Below, piece by piece: positions 58,171-64,000 of a stretch of 64,000 nt of DNA (positions are counted from its first letter, which is position 1; each line of letters begins with the position of its first letter). Under the pieces are notes generated by a model. It searched no databases. It was not told the DNA's origin and saw only the letters and a list, made by a program, of their open reading frames with translations. The position numbers and the translations under genes were made by a program. This stretch comes from Candidatus Poseidoniaceae archaeon. GTDB lineage: Archaea > Thermoplasmatota > Poseidoniia > Poseidoniales > Poseidoniaceae. The stretch lies in the NCBI GenBank assembly GCA_028353405.1, contig JAOMOG010000002.1:31583-95582 (forward strand). Reading direction: 5' to 3'.

Positions 58171-59001
58171 TTACAACTCATAACCGCAGTATTTACAGAA
58201 TTTAGCATTGAAATCATGCCCTTCCTTTGAACAATTCTTACAAGCTTGAGTACTGATATCTCCTAATTTCATCATTTCTGTTGAGATTATACCGGTGGGG
58301 ACTATGATCAAACTATACCCCATAATCATGATGAAAATAGCCAGCAGTTTACCAATTGGAGTGATCGGAACAGTATCACCATACCCGGTGCTAGTAAGCG
58401 TTGTAATGGCCCAATAGACACTTTGAGGTATTGAGGTAAAGCCGTGCTCTGGACCTTCGACAAGATACATACCAGCGCCGGTGATGAAACTGAGTACTGT
58501 AATAGTCGATAAAAACACGACAATTCTTGTTCTAGATTGAATGATGGCTTCACTAAGAATATTTGCCTCACCTAGATAGCGGGATAATTTGAACACTCTA
58601 AAAATGCGCAGTAATCTAAGTCCTCTAATGACCAGAAGACTTTGCGCTCCAGGAATAAATATACTGAGGTATGTCGGTAAAATAGCCAATAAATCAACAA
58701 CTCCGAAGAACGAGGTGGAATATTTTACCGAATGTTCAGTAGAATAAAGGCGTAATATGTATTCAATTGTAAATAGAATTGTAAAAAACCATTCTATCAT
58801 AACCAACTGAGAATGGTATACTTTGTCAATCGCTTCTATACTCTCCAATGAAACGGCGATAACTGAAAATATGATCGAAAACAATAATGCAATATCGAAG
58901 TATTTCCCTGATGGCGTATCTGCTTCAAAGATTACTTCGTGAATCTTTTCTTTCATTGTCAAAGAGGTTGCCTTGACATCTGATGTAGAGGAATCAGCCA
59001 T
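58171..59001 (-). CDS. Voltage-gated-type K+ channel with C-terminal zinc ribbon
   Basis: S4-like LLVIRGLRLLRIFRVFKLSRYL; selectivity filter TLTSTGYGDTVP; C-terminal CKNCSKEGHDFNAKFCKYCGYEL. Confidence 0.88.
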   Translation of the reverse strand: MADSSTSDVKATSLTMKEKIHEVIFEADTPSGKYFDIALLFSIIFSVIAVSLESIEAIDKVYHSQLVMIEWFFTILFTIEYILRLYSTEHSVKYSTSFFGVVDLLAILPTYLSIFIPGAQSLLVIRGLRLLRIFRVFKLSRYLGEANILSEAIIQSRTRIVVFLSTITVLSFITGAGMYLVEGPEHGFTSIPQSVYWAITTLTSTGYGDTVPITPIGKLLAIFIMIMGYSLIIVPTGIISTEMMKLGDISTQACKNCSKEGHDFNAKFCKYCGYEL

Positions 59002-59102
59002 ATGCTAATCACAAAGTATCGCACATATAGGTTTCATTCAAGCAAGACAGCAGATTGGAGGGATTATATTATGCTGCAATAATTACCATAGGAGGTAAAG
59101 AG

Positions 59103-59486
59103 TTACTCTTTGGTTACGAATTGTGCCAGTTGCGGAGCAGTCCAACCTTGCGGTTTCATGACCTTTCCATCTTCTCTGCGTAAGACCTTTCCATCAACCA
59201 ATTTTGCCATGTTTGAACGGTGTACTTCGTCAAATGCATCATCATAGATATTCTGCATTCCATGGTTTAGGATTGTTCCAGCCAAGATGTATCCAATATC
59301 GGCAAGGGCGTCAAGAACTTCAACGAGATCTCCTGCACGAGCAGCTTCAGCATACTCCTCAACTTCTTCTTTGAGTAACTTTATTCTCAATTCAATCAAC
59401 TCTTCCGAACCAATATCGGGTGAGTCTAGTTTAGGGATGTCAAAGGCTTGATTGAACTCAAGTAGAGATGCGACAATAGGGTTCAT
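59103..59486 (-). CDS. MazG/all-alpha NTP pyrophosphohydrolase-like protein
   Basis: LRIKLLKEEVEEYAEAARAGDLVEVLDALADIGYILAGTILNHGM (EExxE...ExxD pattern). Confidence 0.75.
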   Translation of the reverse strand: MNPIVASLLEFNQAFDIPKLDSPDIGSEELIELRIKLLKEEVEEYAEAARAGDLVEVLDALADIGYILAGTILNHGMQNIYDDAFDEVHRSNMAKLVDGKVLRREDGKVMKPQGWTAPQLAQFVTKE

Positions 59487-59553
59487 GTTACTTTGCGATA
59501 GACTAAGGCACATGAATATTACATTGAATAGAAACAAGTTGATATGAACAACA

Positions 59554-61206
59554 TCATTGACAAGATGAATTCGAATTCAGTTGAATGTAGTGGAAAGAAC
59601 GTTGATTCATTTCGAAGTTTGCCATCTCGAACGTGTCTCCAGTAAAATCACCCTCCGCAATTAATTGCCATGGTTCTGAGTCGTTATTGACCATTCCCCA
59701 ATGTTGCCAAGTGTAGTCGCAAGAGGCATCCAACCCATCCAACAACAGATTGACAGTATCGTTAAATGCACTAAATGCGTTGGGCTGGCTTGCATTTTCA
59801 TCTACATATCGAGAAAGTAAGATGCCTATTTGAGAACCATTTTCAGATTTTCCAGCCAGAATATTAAACTCATTTGAATCAATAGAATCTGAAGGGAAAC
59901 CTCCTTCGTTTTGTAACCTGATAGGGGTATTAGCAACCATTTCACTGTACACGCTCCAGGTGATCCCAGGTGGCTTAATGCGCCCATTTTCCTCCCAAAA
60001 GAAACTTCTCGCTGCGAAGAAATGTGCCATCCTTAGGGTACTCACATCATAGGATGAATTTCCTTCATTCCCTTCCCATAGATCATTGTAGATTGTTAAA
60101 ACACTAGTCAAATAAGATTGACTAGCAGGACTTTGTGCATAAACCGGAATATTCCTATTCCATTCTGTAATGTAAACAGGGGTGTTTTCTGAATAGCCAT
60201 ATTGTGCCAAAAACACTCCGAGTGACTCAGTTTCGTGAGTGAAAAAATAGGTTGTTTGAGAGGGGTTTACCCTGTACAAATGAACATAAACGGCATCTAT
60301 GGGTTCATTGTTTTGTTGAGCCAATTCCATAAACCTATGAGAAAACCCATCATCTCCATCTCCTAATGTAATGGCGGCGACAACATCAATTTCATCACCA
60401 AATTCATTGGTAACCGCTGAGTTTACTGCATGATAGAGTTCATAATATTCATCCGCAGTACCGCTCCACCAATCGGACAAATACGGTTCATTCCAAACTT
60501 CAACCACATCAAAATCATCATAATAAAAGCCATCATTCCAACCCTGTCGATAATGCTTCAATACTTGGACTGCCGCTTGTGCAAAGACTGTGAAATTATC
60601 TGGAGGGCTCCGCCAATCAGAACAATCTTGGTAGGCTGGGAATGCTTTAGAGTAGCCCATTCGCCAATAGACGCTCGTATGAGTAGTTGCCATCGTAGCT
60701 TGAACTCTCTGATCAGTCTCAGTGAAGTCATAATTTGAAAGATTAAGGGGGTCATATCCATCATAAACCGGTACTCCATCTTCGTCAGCATGTATCCATA
60801 TTCGGTTCATATCTCCAGGGCCTTCACCATGTGTACGAGAAGATGGAATTTGCATTTCGTTATATTCTTCGGTATAATTAGAACCATACCAAATCTGTTG
60901 GCAATCCTCTATTTCCCAGGCATTTCTAATCAGCGGACCATTATTAACGCCATGAATTGGTGCAATCCTACCGTACTCTTCAGCGAAATGAATAGTTGCA
61001 TTTAGATCTGCAGGATTGATGATGATATATTCGCAAGAAGAGTCATCACTATTCGCTTCAGGATTGAAGTTGGTTGCATCACTATCCATGCAACCGAATA
61101 TTTCGCTAATACCTCCACCATCATCGTCTGCACCGCCACCAGTACCAAAACAGCCAGGTAATACAAACATGATTGCGAATAAATAAGCGTAAATTGCTTT
61201 GTTCAC
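59554..61206 (-). CDS. Lipoprotein with glycoside hydrolase (GH39-like) domain
   Basis: Lipobox VLPGC; GCMDSDATNFNPEANSDDSSCEY; catalytic-like DVVEVWNEPYLSDWWSG and TPVYITEWNRN. Confidence 0.7.
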   Translation of the reverse strand: MNKAIYAYLFAIMFVLPGCFGTGGGADDDGGGISEIFGCMDSDATNFNPEANSDDSSCEYIIINPADLNATIHFAEEYGRIAPIHGVNNGPLIRNAWEIEDCQQIWYGSNYTEEYNEMQIPSSRTHGEGPGDMNRIWIHADEDGVPVYDGYDPLNLSNYDFTETDQRVQATMATTHTSVYWRMGYSKAFPAYQDCSDWRSPPDNFTVFAQAAVQVLKHYRQGWNDGFYYDDFDVVEVWNEPYLSDWWSGTADEYYELYHAVNSAVTNEFGDEIDVVAAITLGDGDDGFSHRFMELAQQNNEPIDAVYVHLYRVNPSQTTYFFTHETESLGVFLAQYGYSENTPVYITEWNRNIPVYAQSPASQSYLTSVLTIYNDLWEGNEGNSSYDVSTLRMAHFFAARSFFWEENGRIKPPGITWSVYSEMVANTPIRLQNEGGFPSDSIDSNEFNILAGKSENGSQIGILLSRYVDENASQPNAFSAFNDTVNLLLDGLDASCDYTWQHWGMVNNDSEPWQLIAEGDFTGDTFEMANFEMNQRSFHYIQLNSNSSCQ

Positions 61207-61363
61207 ATTGCTTCTATGAAAGTCAATCTAATGAATGCTTGTAATTAGCAGATACAATGCAGTGTGGTTTAGTATCAATTGTTATATTGGGTTGAGAGAT
61301 TAACCCATTTGAATGGAAAAAAATAATAAGATAGAATTATTTGTAAATAATCAGGGGAATTAG

Positions 61364-61861
61364 ATGGGAGACGAGGTTTGGGATGCAGTGGGCAGTGTAC
61401 TCATCTTAGTAGCAATTGGCTTGATCATTTTCTTCATCTTTAATCTTGCTAAAGGGCGTCGGAAGAAAAATAATGATGCTTGGAAACAAGCTGCAACAGA
61501 ACTGGGATTTAATTTCACTCCCACAGGAACACTTGGCAAATATACAATGAGTGGGGTGATAACAGATGGCCTCAAACAACTGAGTTGTACGGTTTGGGCG
61601 CATACAGAACATTATGGGCAGACTCATATTACTTTCATGAATTATGAAGTTAGTTTTTCCCCGTCAGTCGAACTTGTTTCGAATTCGCCGCATTTTCAAT
61701 CTAAACTCTTAGAGGCAAATAATGTCCTGAAGAAGGTGGAAGTTTCTGGTGATTCTGTCAAAGCCACTCGTGTGCGTGGATTCATTCGCAAATCAGATAT
61801 TTTAGTTCAAAATGTCAGACTACTGATACAATTGGCTGAGTTGATTATTCCAAACGAATAA
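61364..61861 (+). CDS. Membrane-anchored protein of unknown function
   Basis: 165 aa; single N-terminal TM VGSVLILVAIGLIIFFIF. Confidence 0.5.
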   Translation: MGDEVWDAVGSVLILVAIGLIIFFIFNLAKGRRKKNNDAWKQAATELGFNFTPTGTLGKYTMSGVITDGLKQLSCTVWAHTEHYGQTHITFMNYEVSFSPSVELVSNSPHFQSKLLEANNVLKKVEVSGDSVKATRVRGFIRKSDILVQNVRLLIQLAELIIPNE

Positions 61862-62042
61862 GTTGATTCTATCTTTAAGGAGATTTGATACGGTCAAGCA
61901 GGTAACGCAGAAACGAATTTTAGAATCGAATAATCAAATCAGATCATTCGCAAGATTCCATCCGAATACAATGTGGTTGGAAGGGTTAAAATTCGATCGA
62001 TGCCGGGAAAATATTCAAAACTATCAGAGGGAACGATGAGAT

Positions 62043-62645
62043 ATGCATAAGGTTCCAAGATGGGTAATTCGAATTGGTGGAACTCTGTTCGCGCTCGGTT
62101 TGCTCGCAGTGATGTTCGGGGGGACAGTAATCGGTAATGCGGACACTCCACCGGAAAGTGAGGATTGGAGTGGCACTCTTATGTTCAAAGGTGAGACTCC
62201 TGCCACATACGATGTTGAACTGAATATATTCTCGTCTTACTATGTCTTCGTGCAGGAAGGTGCTAATATCACAGTTGAGATTCTGAACGGAAATGATCGT
62301 AATTATTTCGAGCCCTGCGAAAATGATGATGACTGTGACATGTATGACATTGAAGGGAACATCAGCGGATATGAATACATCGGAGAGATTCTAATTGATG
62401 ATAAAGGCGAATACGACATCATATTCACGGAAGAAAATGGTGAGGCTGTTGAAGTCATGATTCGTGAGGACCAGGGCTTCCAGTCGTTCTTGATGATTGC
62501 AGGTGGTTCGGTCGGTTGTTTCGTTGGATTGCTCTTATTGTTCATTGGCGGAATTATGGCGATGATGATGAAAGAGAGCATTGATGTTGAACTTTCATCT
62601 CAAGTGAGACCGGAATCAATCCAAGAAGTTCAATCCTATGACTAA
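62043..62645 (+). CDS. Two-TM protein with acidic extracytoplasmic domain
   Basis: N-terminal TM GTLFALGLLAVMFGGTVIG, acidic middle domain, C-terminal TM GGSVGCFVGLLLLFIGGIMAMMM. Confidence 0.6.
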   Translation: MHKVPRWVIRIGGTLFALGLLAVMFGGTVIGNADTPPESEDWSGTLMFKGETPATYDVELNIFSSYYVFVQEGANITVEILNGNDRNYFEPCENDDDCDMYDIEGNISGYEYIGEILIDDKGEYDIIFTEENGEAVEVMIREDQGFQSFLMIAGGSVGCFVGLLLLFIGGIMAMMMKESIDVELSSQVRPESIQEVQSYD

Positions 62646-62795
62646 TCGAAAACGGATGGGTAGAGCGGGTTCATCCGAAATCCCTTTGCATTTTATTTTC
62701 CGATACAAAGGGGATAATAGGCCGATACAGACGCTAGCGAGGCGGGAGGCCCACTGCGAACCCATGCATTCAGCAATTGTGAGCGTGAGGGTGTT

Positions 62796-63350
62796 ATGGT
62801 GAGGCCCTTGGTAATCCTCAATGAAAGCGTTCAAAGATTGAATTTATTTTATATTCCGGAGGCTCTTGGACAGACTATGGATGACCTCGAAGACTTGTCT
62901 GCATTCATTTCCAGTTCACGGAGTACAAATCTTCATTCTGCTGAACAAGAGGCATTGAGAATTCATCAAAAGATTAATTTCAAAAAGTACATTTCTGATG
63001 CAATCTCACAAAACCAAAAATCAGTAAGTTTTGGGTTGATGGATGCGTTACGTGTGGGAGGTAGTGAAAATTATGATCCTGATGACGGTTGGGAAAGTGA
63101 ATATATTCATTCAGGAAGTGAGATATTCGCTGGAGAAGAAACATGGTCACAAATCTGGAGATACTTTGTCGAACTTGTTGAGGGTCAAGGTATTTCTTGT
63201 TCCCTGCTCCGAAGTGCCGTGTGCAGAACATGTTCGACAGTTCGCTATGAAGAAAAACTGGATTCGGATGGAGAAGTTAATTGCAATCCCTGCGGTGGAT
63301 ACAGAAAAGGAAACATGTGGGTGACCGGATTAAGACTTAGTTGGGAATGA
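62796..63350 (+). CDS. Hypothetical protein with C-terminal zinc-ribbon motif
   Basis: CRTCSTVRYEEKLDSDGEVNCNPCGG near the C-terminus of a 184-aa ORF. Confidence 0.5.
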   Translation: MVRPLVILNESVQRLNLFYIPEALGQTMDDLEDLSAFISSSRSTNLHSAEQEALRIHQKINFKKYISDAISQNQKSVSFGLMDALRVGGSENYDPDDGWESEYIHSGSEIFAGEETWSQIWRYFVELVEGQGISCSLLRSAVCRTCSTVRYEEKLDSDGEVNCNPCGGYRKGNMWVTGLRLSWE

Positions 63351-63413
63351 TGCTGATTATATCGCATGGGTCCCTTACAATTACGGGCAATCGCCTCGCT
63401 ACGGTCTGCTTAC

Positions 63414-63956
63414 CCATCTAATCAGAGGGGGGCCCTTTGATTCGGAAACCGGCCCAACCCTTATTTCATAGTAATTATTGGTAGTGCTATGGTTGAAATT
63501 GAATGCCCTCATTGTGATGAAGGCATTGAATTAGATGACGATGATTTTGGATTGTTTGAATGCCCACATTGCGATGAAGAATTTGAATGGAATAGTGAAA
63601 ACCCCTCTGCCCATGAGGATTTATTCATGCAGCGGGAATTTTGGATTGGTTCACTTGTTCCCTTTCTAACTACATGCTTGGGCCTGTTCGTTTCGTTTAT
63701 TGCTGTAGGTGGTTCCTGGGATTTCATCGCTTGGGGGACTATTTCCATATTGCTTTGGCCAATAGTGGCCATTGGTATCGGAATTTACGGATTTATGAAA
63801 ATGCGGAGTCCACTGTGGTTTGGCGCAGGCATATCGCTAGCAATATCTGTGGTCCTATTCTTACTATTTGTAGTGGCCATAATAATTTTATGATTGAAAG
63901 GATAGCGAGAAAAACGCTCCTTTGCTACCCTAAGATTGGGCATCTAATCAGAGGGG
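63414..63956 (+). repeat. Direct repeat CATCTAATCAGAGGGG flanking CDS 63489-63893
   Basis: Copies at 63415-63430 and 63941-63956; both are followed within about 15 nt by CTTTGATTC. Confidence 0.75.
63489..63893 (+). CDS. Zinc-ribbon membrane protein
   Basis: N-terminal MVEIECPHCDEGIELDDDDFGLFECPHCDEEFEW, then three hydrophobic segments. Confidence 0.65.
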   Translation: MVEIECPHCDEGIELDDDDFGLFECPHCDEEFEWNSENPSAHEDLFMQREFWIGSLVPFLTTCLGLFVSFIAVGGSWDFIAWGTISILLWPIVAIGIGIYGFMKMRSPLWFGAGISLAISVVLFLLFVVAIIIL

Positions 63957-64000
63957 TTACGGTCAAACTCTTTGATTCACTTTACGATAATTAAAGGCCG

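Noticed and set aside
62646-62795. Possible structured ncRNA in the GC-richer gap before CDS 62796
   Set aside because: Some self-complementary stretches but I could not build a convincing consensus structure or match a known family.

Overview
The gene content suggests a chromosomal segment of a planktonic euryarchaeon, probably Marine Group II / Poseidoniales-like. This is inferred from the archaeal informational genes (EF-1A, S10, S8e, SRP19, L7Ae-S28e-L24e-Ndk-IF2 cluster, family B DNA polymerase, deoxyhypusine synthase) mixed with bacterial-type genes (UvrB, MoxR/TPM) and many large acidic secreted proteins. I support about 50 protein-coding genes, two tRNAs (Leu-CAA, Ile-GAT), one AT-rich intergenic region with repeated palindromic motifs, and a direct repeat flanking a small membrane-protein gene. 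No rRNA, CRISPR array, transposase or intein was recognised. The strongest candidate for an unusual system is a three-gene cassette at 37.6-43.9 kb: a PD-(D/E)XK-like nuclease fused to an SF2 helicase, followed by two separate DNA methyltransferases, one with a Zn-ribbon insert. It sits between housekeeping genes and looks like a split type ISP/type I-like restriction-modification system. Other notable items are an APC permease with a C-terminal EF-hand, a voltage-gated-type K+ channel with a C-terminal zinc ribbon, a MoxR/TPM/GRDP-like cluster with a Cys-Gly tail, a ParA-RHH-small ORF module, a very long charged coiled-coil protein, a 2013-aa surface protein, and an L24e lacking most zinc ligands. 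All calls come from reading the sequence; no database search was run.
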